From: Candidatus Kaiserbacteria bacterium RIFCSPLOWO2_02_FULL_54_13
GTDB lineage: Bacteria; Patescibacteriota; Minisyncoccia; Phycocordibacterales; Phycocordibacteraceae
DNA length: 16,677 bases
Assembly (NCBI GenBank): GCA_001783465.1
Contig: MFMI01000019.1
Location: 1-16,677 of the forward strand
Direction of reading: 5' to 3'
Shown here: in pieces, positions 1-6,701 of the stretch
Layout: the number at the start of each line of letters is the position of its first letter
Position numbering within the stretch: the first letter of the stretch is position 1
Notes under the pieces: model-generated
What the model was told of the DNA's origin: nothing
The model's input: only the letters and a program-made list of their open reading frames with translations
Databases searched by the model: none
Position numbers and translations under genes: made by a program

Positions 1-70
1 GCCCCCAAGAACGCCGTGCGAACGCCCTGCCTATTCGGCCAAAACCATTTATCGCCACTCGAATTGCCAT
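1..70 (-). CDS. gap: Glyceraldehyde-3-phosphate dehydrogenase, N-terminal 23 residues (partial, runs off left edge)
   Basis: Reading the minus strand from the ATG at 70-68 gives MAIRVAINGFGRIGRAFARR and three further residues before the window ends. The block VAINGFGRIGR is the hallmark N-terminus of phosphorylating glyceraldehyde-3-phosphate dehydrogenase: the first beta strand and the GxGxxG dinucleotide-binding loop of the Rossmann fold. The enzyme oxidises glyceraldehyde-3-phosphate to 1,3-bisphosphoglycerate with NAD(P)+ in cytosolic glycolysis. The catalytic Cys lies outside the window, so activity cannot be judged. No clear Shine-Dalgarno precedes the ATG; the 50 bases upstream are AT-rich (tracts of AATTAATT and TTTGAATAAT) and probably carry the promoter. 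The identification rests on only 23 residues, but the motif is very distinctive. Confidence 0.88.
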   Translation of the reverse strand, partial: MAIRVAINGFGRIGRAFARRSWG

Positions 71-123
71 AGCAAGTGAAAATTAATTATTCAAACAATG
101 CGTTAATCATACCATCTGCAACC

Positions 124-303
124 CTATCTGCGCCCGCATGAAATGCCAAGGGCGCCCCTTGGCATTCCGAGAAGAACACACAGCCGTTCCAGGAAATTCA
201 GATAATCCTGCGTGTTACGGAAAATATCCATCTTATCGTTTCCGCGATTATAAATATGATAATACTCGTCAGCGGCAAATTCCTTATAATCGCGGTTTCC
301 CAT
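124..303 (-). pseudogene. Truncated REP-associated tyrosine transposase (RAYT, Y1_Tnp / IS200-like)
   Basis: From the ATG at 303-301 the minus strand encodes about 45 residues that look like the N-terminus of a REP-associated tyrosine transposase. They include YYHIYNRGNDK followed by an aromatic-rich helix (DIFRNTQDYLNFLERL). The YHIYNRGN signature is typical of the Y1 family, which nicks single-stranded DNA at REP hairpins. The reading then runs straight into a GGGCGCCC palindrome at 142-166, whose translation replaces the rest of the protein, and stops at 124. The HUH metal motif and catalytic Tyr are therefore missing: full family members are roughly 150-250 residues, this one under 60. 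It is a dead remnant, probably interrupted or deleted by a REP copy. The reading frame continues upstream to 351 through another REP copy, which is unlikely to be coding. Confidence 0.75.
142..166. repeat. REP-like palindrome copy 1 (perfect)
   Basis: Perfect inverted repeat with 11-bp arms (AATGCCAAGGG at 142-152 and its complement at 156-166) around a CGC centre. It sits exactly where the transposase remnant loses homology. It shares the AAGGGCGCCCCTT core with the three copies to its right. Confidence 0.85.
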
Positions 304-328
304 TTCAGAATGGTAGCACGCAAGTGAG

Positions 329-350
329 TTGCCAAGGGCGCCCCTTACCA
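329..350. repeat. REP-like palindrome copy 2 (degenerate arm)
   Basis: The left half GCCAAGGGCGCCCCTT matches copy 1, but the right outer arm reads ACCA rather than GGCA, so only the five inner base pairs of the stem remain. It lies 25 bp upstream of the transposase remnant's start codon. Confidence 0.7.
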
Positions 351-368
351 CGCAGTGAATTGCTAAGT

Positions 369-388
369 TGCCGAGGGCGCCCTTGGCA
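369..388. repeat. REP-like palindrome copy 3
   Basis: Nine-base arms (TGCCGAGGG at 369-377, CCCTTGGCA at 380-388) pair with one G-T wobble. The centre is one base shorter than in copies 1 and 4. Confidence 0.75.
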
Positions 389-403
389 TTTGGTGGCGAG
401 AAG

Positions 404-424
404 TGGCAAGGGCGCCCCTTGCCA
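404..424. repeat. REP-like palindrome copy 4 (perfect); just past the stop of the giant fibre gene
   Basis: Perfect 9-bp arms (TGGCAAGGG at 404-412, CCCTTGCCA at 416-424) around CGC. It begins 16 bases beyond the stop codon of the 1944-aa gene. It could therefore act as a transcript-end hairpin, although no T-tract follows on the minus strand. Confidence 0.8.
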
Positions 425-440
425 TCTCCTCCTAGATTTT

Positions 441-3400
441 CTATGTAGCCGGTGCTTCTTCGGTAGTAGTCGTGGTATCAGTCGGGGCTGGCTCCGAGAT
501 GCTTGTGCTTGTGGTGTCGGTTGAGGCGCTTGCTTCGCCGGTCGTGGAGCTATCCAATGGGGTCGCATCCTCTGTGGTCGGTTCGGAAGAGGTGTCCGTG
601 ATGGTTATCGTCGTATCGCTTGAGGTTGTGTCGGTTGTTGTGGTGTCGGTTAACGATGATGTGGTGTCGGTTGTTGTTGAAGTTGTATCGGTAGTTGTTG
701 CAGTGGCGGTATCGGTTGTTGTTTGCGGCGAGCTTGCTTGTCCCGAGCTTGTCGAGGTGGTCGAATCCGTCGCGGTCGTGTCAATACTTATTGGCGTAGA
801 GCTCGCCGTGGTGTCGGTCGTGGTCGTAGCGGCTTGCAATGAGCTGTCTGTGGTGACTTGTCCCGAATCTTGTTGAGGGAGCGTAGTTGAATCAGTTGAA
901 TCCGTGATGGTAATGGAGGTTGTAGGTGCCGTGCTGGTGGCGAATGGATTCAAACTTTCGGTTGATTCGCTACAGATGCCGGGTGTCGTCGTCGGCGCGC
1001 CGTTCGCGATGCTGAAACAGTAGGGCTGTTTTGTCACCGAGTCATAGAGCGTCACACCCGAGGGCGTCGTAGCCGAACCGACGGTCACGTTCGCGGCGGT
1101 GAGGTGGTCAAAGAAGCTATATGCCGCATAGAAGGTATCGGAGATGAGCTTGCCGATGCGGAGCACACTGTCTATGCCCTCTATCGCGCTCGCGAGCCCC
1201 GTTAGAGAGATGCTCTCTAACGGGGCGAGCGTAGAGGTGGTTGCAACAGCAACAGCTCCGCTTTCCAAAGCGAAAATGCGCGTTTCAAGCGAGGCGAGCC
1301 GCGTCTCGTGGCCCTCGACGCGTATCGCGAGCGCCTGTACGCCCGAGAGGGTGAAGGTGGCGAGCTTGTAGAGGTCTACGCCCTTGCCATCTGCCGAGAG
1401 GAGCTCGGGGGCGATGGTAGCCGTGTCTTCAGCGATGAGGCCGAGACGAAGTGGTTCATTCTGCTCTTCAATCTTGTAGCGATAAGAGGCGACTTTGAGA
1501 TTCTTGAGACGGTCCAGCATCTCTTCGGTGGAGCTTGCGTCCATATAATTAATGTCGGTCTTCAAAGAGCGCGTGGAGGTGTTGATGAAGGCGATAGCGC
1601 CGATGTCGCCCGCGACATCCAAAGTGTGGGCGGGCGTTGTGGTGCCAATCCCGACCCTCCCCGCGACATCCACGGTCAGAACCGGTGTCGCCTGCCCTGA
1701 GCTTGTCGAAGTGGCGGCGTTCTGCATCCACCTCGTCCGCGCATCCAGCTCCTGCACCGCTTTGATGAGCGGCACCGTGAGCTTCTGATAATCAAGCGCA
1801 AGCGTGTCGGGGACGTCTTCCGTCGTGCCGTCGGCAAACAGAATGGTCGTCGTGCCAGCCCGGGTCACTATCTGCGGGAAGAATTCCTGCACGTCCTGGG
1901 CGAGAAATCCTATCTGCGGACCGCGACTCTGCTGAAGAGTGGCGTCCTTCCAATCAAAATGGACGGGACGGAGCGCGCTAATCACGGCGAGTCCATCGCT
2001 TGCCGAAAAATCTACGATATTCGTCTTCAGACGCGCGTCAGACGTGCCGCACGCGCCAGAGAAAGCGGTGATTTTGCCCGTAGCGCCAGTGCCGCAGATA
2101 CTTAGATCTCCAGCGGCAGCACCTATCGAACCGACGTTAAGGGTGCCACTAAGGACGAGATTATTCAACGTCCCTACCGAGGTAAGACCCGTGGCCGCCG
2201 TGACGCCGGTAGCAAGGGACGTGCCGGTCAGCGTGCCGGCGGCGGCCGTTACCGTGATATCTGCAGTACCGTTAAAACTCACTCCGTTTATATTTCTGGC
2301 GGTCTGCAGGATGGTGGCCGAGCCGGCGTTGCCGGTAACGCTTATTCCGGCAGTTCCCGCTGAGATGTTCGCGGCAGTGAGAGAGGTGAGGTTCGCTCCG
2401 CTCACAGCTCCGAATGACCCGCTCCACGTGCCGGAAGTAATGGTACCGACTGACGTGAGCGATGATGCAGTCACCCCCGAGGCGAGTGTCGCGCCGGTCA
2501 GCGTGCCGGCGGCGGCCGTTACCGTGATATTCTCACTGCCGTTAAAATTCGTCCCGTTTATAGTTCTGCCGGTCTGCAGGATGGCGGCCGAGCCGGCGTT
2601 GCCGTTAATGGCGCCAGCAATGGTATTTGACACTTGCAGGTCGGTGAACCATCCTTTGGTAAGTCTCGCTCCTGTAGCTCCGAGCGAGCCGGTCATCGTG
2701 AGACTGTTCGCGCCGAGAGCTAAATTGCCGCCGTTGAGGTAGGATACGCCGTTCCTCTGCAGAGAGAGATTGCCGTCAGATGAAGTGATACCGGTATCAT
2801 TCATATAGAGAGAGCCGGTGCCGGTGCGGAGCGTGCCTTTGACCCAAAGGTTGCCTGATATTGTAGAAGTAGCTGTTGTGCCATCAACGAAGTTTATACC
2901 TGTACCTGTTCCACCGATTGAAAGGAGTGTCCCTGGACTTGTCGTCCCGATGCCGACGTTGCCGCCGTTTGGTTGAAGAGTCATATCAACGGCTGCGAAA
3001 CTTGATGAAAACCCTTGTGCAAAAGGTGTTCCGTCTGTAATACCCGCTATAGTCCCGAGGCCAATTCTATTGGTGCCAGCAACTCCCCGAAAAGTGGCAG
3101 CAATGGTGCTTGATATTGAATCTTGAACATCTAGAACGGCCTGCACACTCGCCGTCCCGATGCCGACGGTACCGGTCACAACGGCGCTACCTGCAACAGA
3201 GAGATTAGTTGTAGGACTCGTCGTCCCGATGCCGACGTTGCCGTTCATATAGAATGTCCCGTCATTCAAGACCGAAGCCAATGTTGTTGACGCAGAGTTC
3301 GTTAATTCAAACATTGACGTTGCCCCTGTGTCCGCTCCCCACACCGACAGTCTGCTGTACGGCGTCGTTGTCCCGATGCCGACGTTGCCGCCCGCAGTGG

Positions 3401-6275
3401 CGAAGTATGCAGAGCCGGTGGAACCAATTTGCGTGGTGCTTGCGTTGCCGAATGTCTGTAATGCCGTCCACGTGTTTGCATTCCCCAGATTAAGCCCCCA
3501 GTCGCTTATCGCTCCGCTTCCGTTGTATGACGAGCCGTTCAGCGTCGCGTCGTTGGTAAGGGCGGCAAGGTCAGCGCCGAGCGCGATACCGGAAATCGTG
3601 GAGTTTGCAAGTGCAGCGTTTGGAATACCGCCAGCCCCATAGAGCGTAGAGGTCGCCATAAAGGTTGGTATGCCGGTTGCCGATGTGCCCAAAACCCCTG
3701 CGGTTGCGCTTCCCCACGAGGTGGTGTTGCCGCTTGAGGTGACGACGCCATTGAGGTTCGCGTTGGTGGTCACCGTGGCGGCGTTGCCGGTGATATTTGC
3801 GTCAAGCGAAGACGTGCTGATGGCGTACGAGACGCCGCCGCTTGCGCCGACGAGGCCGGTGAAGGCGGCGAGGGTGGGTGCGTTGGTGAATACTTGCGTG
3901 CCGGCCCAGGTGTTGCTCGTGGTGGTGCCGAAGGCGAGCGAGATGGCATCGGTCACGCGGGAGAGCGGGTATGAGAAGGTGAGCGGATTCTCGTACGTGC
4001 CGAAGTCGGAGACTTGCGACTTGGTGATGGAGAGATTGCCGAGCGTTGTGATGCTGGCGACCGAGGAGGTGGCGGCAAGGCTGTTGTCAAAGAGCGTGCC
4101 GAAGGTGGTGGTATAGACCCCGTTGGTGACGGTGCCGGCGTTGCCCGAGACAGAACCCGTGATGGTGTTGGAGAACGTATTGGCGCCGGAGAAGGTGTTG
4201 TCGTTGGCGAGGAGCGTGGAGGAGGCGGCGGTGATGGTGATGTCTGCCGTGCCGTTGAAGGAGGCGCCGTTGATGGTGCGGGCGGTTTCAAGCGCGGTGG
4301 CGGTGGCGGCGTTGCCGCCGATGTTCAGGCTGGAGGTGGCGGCGAAGGCGAGGGCGGAGCCGTCGGCGTTTGAATACAGGAGGCGGTTGCCGGTGAGTGA
4401 GGAGAGGCCGGTGCCGCCGGAAGTTATGGGAAGGGCGGAGGTGAAGCTTGCGGAGTCGGCAGAAAGTGTGCCGCCGACCGTTGCGGTACCGGTCGCGACA
4501 AGATTCGTCATGGTAAGAGTGCCGTCTATGAGACCATTGCCTGCAACGGAGAGGAGGGTGGATGGTGAGGTGGTCCCGACGCCAATTCGGTCAGAAAAAT
4601 AAGATTTACCTGTGACTTCAAAGATATTGCCCGTCGTGGTCGTTGCATTATTGCCGACAACAACGACCCACGATGGAGTGGATGGGTATATGGCCAAATC
4701 TTGAGCCGTGGTTGTTGCCCACGCGTCGGTAAGTCCGCCGCTTCCGCCGGTTTCGGCCGCCCATGACGGGAATCCGCCGGCGAGCTTGAGAACTAGCCCG
4801 TTGGTACCGCGTTCAAGTTGAGTAAGATTCCCAGAGTTGTCAGCATAGATAATGTCGCCGGCAGAATACGAGGTGAGTCCCGTGCCGCCATTTGCGATTG
4901 CCGCAATGCCCGTGATGTTGGAGGCAGTTCCGCCGATGTTGAGTGTGGTGGTGGAAACCCAGGTGTTTGCGCCGGAGAGGAACGCGAGGATGGAGCCGGC
5001 GGTGGGACTGCCGAAGAGTGTTGAGGTGGCGACCGAATAGAGGGAACCTGAGTTCGCACCGACCACACCGGCGAGGGAGCCGAGGATAGGAAGCGTGGAG
5101 AACGTATTGGCGCCGGAGAAGGTGTTGTCGTTGGCGAGGAGCGTGGAGGAGGCGGCGGTGATGGTGATGTCTGCCGTGCCGTTGAAGGAGGTGCCGTTGA
5201 TGGTGCGGGCGGTTTCAAGCGCGGTGGCGGTGCCTGCGTTGCCGCCGATGTTGAGGGTCGTGGTAGAGACCCATGTTGGAATGCCGGAAAGGTACCCGAG
5301 TATGTTGCCCCCAGTTGTTGCCGTAGTAGTCGCGAGCGCGCTAGAACCGTTGCCGTAAGGAATGGCGCCAGTGACGATGCTTGCCCATCCGGTACCGCCG
5401 TTGCCGACGGGGAGAATGCCGGTAATGTCGCTCGCGAGATCGACGAGCGCGGTTGCTACTGCTCCCGCGGTCGCTTTCAGAAAGCCGGAGAGCGAACCAA
5501 CCGAAAGATTAGAAGTGAACAAATTTGTCGAGCTTGCGGTCGTTGAGAAAAAATTGGTTGTAGTCGCCGCAACCGCAGTTACGCCTCCTACCGCGTCCAC
5601 GGAAAAAAGATTTGTACTTGCCGCATTTTGTATTTGAAAAAGATTCGCAACCTGATTTGCAAAACCAGCAACCGTAAGTGGTATTGAATCAGTGCTCGTC
5701 GCGGCGATGGTGACAAAAGAGTTCGTGGCCGGTGTTGTCGTGCCGAAGATGGATGGTATCGTGGTTCCGACAACTGCTCCGGCTAGTTGTGCGAATGCCG
5801 CAGAAGTTATTTGTTGCCGGGGCGACAATGTTTCTGAACTATCATTGTCGGAAGAAACTTCAACTTGCAGATAAAGATTCTGGCTGGCTGAAAAATCAAG
5901 ATTGAGCGCATCGGGATATTCGTTTGCCGTGTCTCCGATGTTGACAGTAAAGACTCCTTGTTCAACTGTGGCGGTGGTCGGGGCGGGAACCGTGCTCGGC
6001 CATAAGCGGGTCCCTGCGCCGACTGTTGGACTACTCCAAATGGAAAATTTAAAATAATAGGTGGTGCCGCTTCCCCCCAGCAGGTTCCCGCCGCTGTCGG
6101 TCAGCCGGCCTTGATAGGTGAGAATCTGGGGCGGGACTTGAGCGGCACGGACGACTTGGAGGAAGAGGGAGAAAGAAAGGACAATCGCGAGAATGAAAAC
6201 AAAAAGAACTAGCGAGAACGTGCGGGTCCTTTCTGAAACAGAAAGCGTATGCGTAAGTTGCGGGAGAGTATCCAT
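441..6275 (-). CDS. Giant secreted fibre/adhesin: phage-tail-fibre repeats, tandem S74 intramolecular chaperone domains, Thr/Ser-rich tail
   Basis: 1944 residues. A hydrophobic segment at about 20-42 followed by VVRA-AQ looks like a signal peptide. Residues about 46-190 form the LTYQGRLTD...SPRQQITSAAFA domain seen at the start of many secreted bacterial fibre proteins. The middle (about 190-1400) is low-complexity beta-fibre: four copies of a phage-tail-fibre-like unit (TART-INGxSFNGTADIT) near residues 342, 651, 1224 and 1314, and GIGTT(S/T)P blocks near 580-1560. About 1408-1515 is a Peptidase_S74 chaperone domain (SDARLK, LRPVHFDWKD, IGFLAQDVQEFFP, LDYQKLTVPL). A second, more divergent one is at about 1567-1660 (STRSLK, YRYKI, LGLIAED). 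After a VTLYDSVTKQPYCF module comes a roughly 170-residue Thr/Ser/Asp tail. S74 domains trimerise phage tail spikes and cut themselves off; the expected product is a trimeric surface fibre. No strong ribosome-binding site precedes the ATG. Confidence 0.85.
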   Translation of the reverse strand: MDTLPQLTHTLSVSERTRTFSLVLFVFILAIVLSFSLFLQVVRAAQVPPQILTYQGRLTDSGGNLLGGSGTTYYFKFSIWSSPTVGAGTRLWPSTVPAPTTATVEQGVFTVNIGDTANEYPDALNLDFSASQNLYLQVEVSSDNDSSETLSPRQQITSAAFAQLAGAVVGTTIPSIFGTTTPATNSFVTIAATSTDSIPLTVAGFANQVANLFQIQNAASTNLFSVDAVGGVTAVAATTTNFFSTTASSTNLFTSNLSVGSLSGFLKATAGAVATALVDLASDITGILPVGNGGTGWASIVTGAIPYGNGSSALATTTATTGGNILGYLSGIPTWVSTTTLNIGGNAGTATALETARTINGTSFNGTADITITAASSTLLANDNTFSGANTFSTLPILGSLAGVVGANSGSLYSVATSTLFGSPTAGSILAFLSGANTWVSTTTLNIGGTASNITGIAAIANGGTGLTSYSAGDIIYADNSGNLTQLERGTNGLVLKLAGGFPSWAAETGGSGGLTDAWATTTAQDLAIYPSTPSWVVVVGNNATTTTGNIFEVTGKSYFSDRIGVGTTSPSTLLSVAGNGLIDGTLTMTNLVATGTATVGGTLSADSASFTSALPITSGGTGLSSLTGNRLLYSNADGSALAFAATSSLNIGGNAATATALETARTINGASFNGTADITITAASSTLLANDNTFSGANTFSNTITGSVSGNAGTVTNGVYTTTFGTLFDNSLAATSSVASITTLGNLSITKSQVSDFGTYENPLTFSYPLSRVTDAISLAFGTTTSNTWAGTQVFTNAPTLAAFTGLVGASGGVSYAISTSSLDANITGNAATVTTNANLNGVVTSSGNTTSWGSATAGVLGTSATGIPTFMATSTLYGAGGIPNAALANSTISGIALGADLAALTNDATLNGSSYNGSGAISDWGLNLGNANTWTALQTFGNASTTQIGSTGSAYFATAGGNVGIGTTTPYSRLSVWGADTGATSMFELTNSASTTLASVLNDGTFYMNGNVGIGTTSPTTNLSVAGSAVVTGTVGIGTASVQAVLDVQDSISSTIAATFRGVAGTNRIGLGTIAGITDGTPFAQGFSSSFAAVDMTLQPNGGNVGIGTTSPGTLLSIGGTGTGINFVDGTTATSTISGNLWVKGTLRTGTGSLYMNDTGITSSDGNLSLQRNGVSYLNGGNLALGANSLTMTGSLGATGARLTKGWFTDLQVSNTIAGAINGNAGSAAILQTGRTINGTNFNGSENITVTAAAGTLTGATLASGVTASSLTSVGTITSGTWSGSFGAVSGANLTSLTAANISAGTAGISVTGNAGSATILQTARNINGVSFNGTADITVTAAAGTLTGTSLATGVTAATGLTSVGTLNNLVLSGTLNVGSIGAAAGDLSICGTGATGKITAFSGACGTSDARLKTNIVDFSASDGLAVISALRPVHFDWKDATLQQSRGPQIGFLAQDVQEFFPQIVTRAGTTTILFADGTTEDVPDTLALDYQKLTVPLIKAVQELDARTRWMQNAATSTSSGQATPVLTVDVAGRVGIGTTTPAHTLDVAGDIGAIAFINTSTRSLKTDINYMDASSTEEMLDRLKNLKVASYRYKIEEQNEPLRLGLIAEDTATIAPELLSADGKGVDLYKLATFTLSGVQALAIRVEGHETRLASLETRIFALESGAVAVATTSTLAPLESISLTGLASAIEGIDSVLRIGKLISDTFYAAYSFFDHLTAANVTVGSATTPSGVTLYDSVTKQPYCFSIANGAPTTTPGICSESTESLNPFATSTAPTTSITITDSTDSTTLPQQDSGQVTTDSSLQAATTTTDTTASSTPISIDTTATDSTTSTSSGQASSPQTTTDTATATTTDTTSTTTDTTSSLTDTTTTDTTSSDTTITITDTSSEPTTEDATPLDSSTTGEASASTDTTSTSISEPAPTDTTTTTEEAPAT
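737..760. repeat. In-frame interspersed element encoding STSSGQA (copy A)
   Basis: On the minus strand this reads CCTCGACAAGCTCGGGACAAG and is translated as part of TTSTSSGQAS inside the Thr/Ser tail of the giant fibre gene. It matches copy B at 1691-1714 in both base sequence and reading frame. Confidence 0.6.
854..876. repeat. Diverged interspersed element (copy C)
   Basis: The minus strand reads CCTCAACAAGATTCGGGAC then AAG, translated within LPQQDSGQVT. It resembles copies A and B but has a one-base insertion in the middle, so it is a related variant rather than an identical copy. Confidence 0.4.
1691..1714. repeat. In-frame interspersed element encoding STSSGQA (copy B)
   Basis: The minus strand reads CTTCGACAAGCTCAGGGCAG then G, translated as ATSTSSGQAT between the two S74 domains. 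It differs from copy A at only a few bases. The phase is the same although the surrounding protein is unrelated. Confidence 0.6.
2222..2334. repeat. Phage-fibre repeat unit, partner of the unit 270 bp away
   Basis: This stretch aligns with 2492-2604 (offset 270 bp, 90 codons). The first 38 bases are nearly identical, and there are scattered differences after that. It encodes ILQTARNINGVSFNGTADIT, against ILQTGRTINGTNFNGSENIT in the partner. This is an internal duplication of the fibre module. Confidence 0.75.
4171..4325. repeat. 155-bp near-identical internal direct repeat, copy 1
   Basis: It aligns without gaps to 5098-5252, 927 bp (309 codons) away, with three mismatches that I could count. 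It encodes one phage-fibre unit plus the ITAASSTLLANDNTFSGANT linker. The near identity at base level points to recent duplication or gene conversion rather than protein-level constraint alone. Confidence 0.85.
5098..5252. repeat. 155-bp near-identical internal direct repeat, copy 2
   Basis: Partner of 4171-4325. Being in frame (927 bp apart), recombination between the copies would delete or add exactly 309 residues of fibre without breaking the gene. Confidence 0.85.
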
Positions 6276-6695
6276 ACTAAAGAGCTTTCGTATACCAGCA
6301 ATAATACTGCATTCATGCCGTATTATCGTTATTGATGCCCTAAATATCGGTCTTGGTATGCCTGAAATTGCAATATATTACGATGAGGACGAAGATATGA
6401 GGGTTCGGGAGGATATATTTTCCGGTGGTGATTTACAGATTATTGCCAGCAGACTCAAGATTTTATGTTGAATAACTCGCTATCACGAGATAAAAAACGA
6501 TATAAATAGGACGTATCTCGGCTAGCCAAGAAGCACCTGGCGGTTTTAGTAAAAATGAAATTTTGTTCGCCTCGCCCTGTCCATTCTCAATCTGCATCAA
6601 CACACCTCCGTCTCAAAACGGCTGGCCTGGAATCCGTCACTATCCACAGATGACTTTAAGCCGAGCGTACGAGAGCACAATCCGATAGGGCTTCC
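6276..6695. other. 420-bp intergenic region between the cohesin-2 gene and the giant fibre gene
   Basis: It holds the hairpin at the cohesin-2 stop, a possible 44-aa ORF (6463-6597) with a good ribosome-binding site, and a TATCCACA motif at 6641-6648. About 180 AT-rich bases lie directly upstream of the fibre gene; they should contain its promoter (TATTAT at 6301-6306 and TATACG at 6290-6295 on the minus strand are weak -10 candidates). The region is more AT-rich than the flanking genes. Confidence 0.6.
6463..6597 (-). CDS. Possible small protein, 44 aa, with hydrophobic C-terminus
   Basis: I do not recognise this product. An ATG at 6597-6595 is preceded by GGAGGTG (minus strand, 6609-6603), the best Shine-Dalgarno in the window, seven bases from GGAGG to the ATG. 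The product starts MQIENGQGEANKISFLLK and ends in a hydrophobic stretch (IYIVFYLVIAS) that could span or insert in a membrane. It is in the same direction as the cohesin operon upstream and the fibre gene downstream. The case for a real gene is the ribosome-binding site; the case against is short length, AT-rich composition and no recognised family. It could equally be a remnant of a longer gene. Confidence 0.35.
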   Translation of the reverse strand: MQIENGQGEANKISFLLKPPGASWLAEIRPIYIVFYLVIASYST

Positions 6696-6701
6696 CTATC
6701 G
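6683..6701 (-). terminator. Hairpin overlapping the stop codon of the cohesin-2 gene
   Basis: Perfect 8-bp stem (CGATAGGG at 6683-6690 with CCCTATCG at 6694-6701) and a 3-base loop. The stop codon at 6696-6698 lies inside the stem. It is placed as a 3'-end structure for the three-gene cohesin/dockerin operon, but no U-tract follows on the minus strand, so it may be an RNA-stabilising hairpin rather than an intrinsic terminator. Confidence 0.45.

Noticed and set aside
142..424. CRISPR array
   Set aside because: Four palindromes of unequal length and unequal spacing, two of them with altered arms, and no cas genes; they fit REP elements.
1939..2742. 267-aa open frame on the plus strand
   Set aside because: Antisense to the repeat region of the giant fibre gene; its Val/Ala/Pro-rich repeats only mirror those of the true gene. 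The same applies to the other open frames at 472-876, 3670-4116, 4123-4602 and 4793-5218.
441..6275. Prophage tail fibre
   Set aside because: It has a signal peptide and no phage structural or lysis genes around it; housekeeping genes lie on both sides.
6193..6471. 92-aa plus-strand open frame spanning the fibre gene start
   Set aside because: Its first third is antisense to the fibre signal peptide and the rest matches nothing I recognise; no ribosome-binding site.
6640..6648. DnaA box / replication origin
   Set aside because: CTATCCACA is one mismatch from the consensus but is single, with no dnaA or dnaN gene and no AT-rich unwinding element or box cluster.
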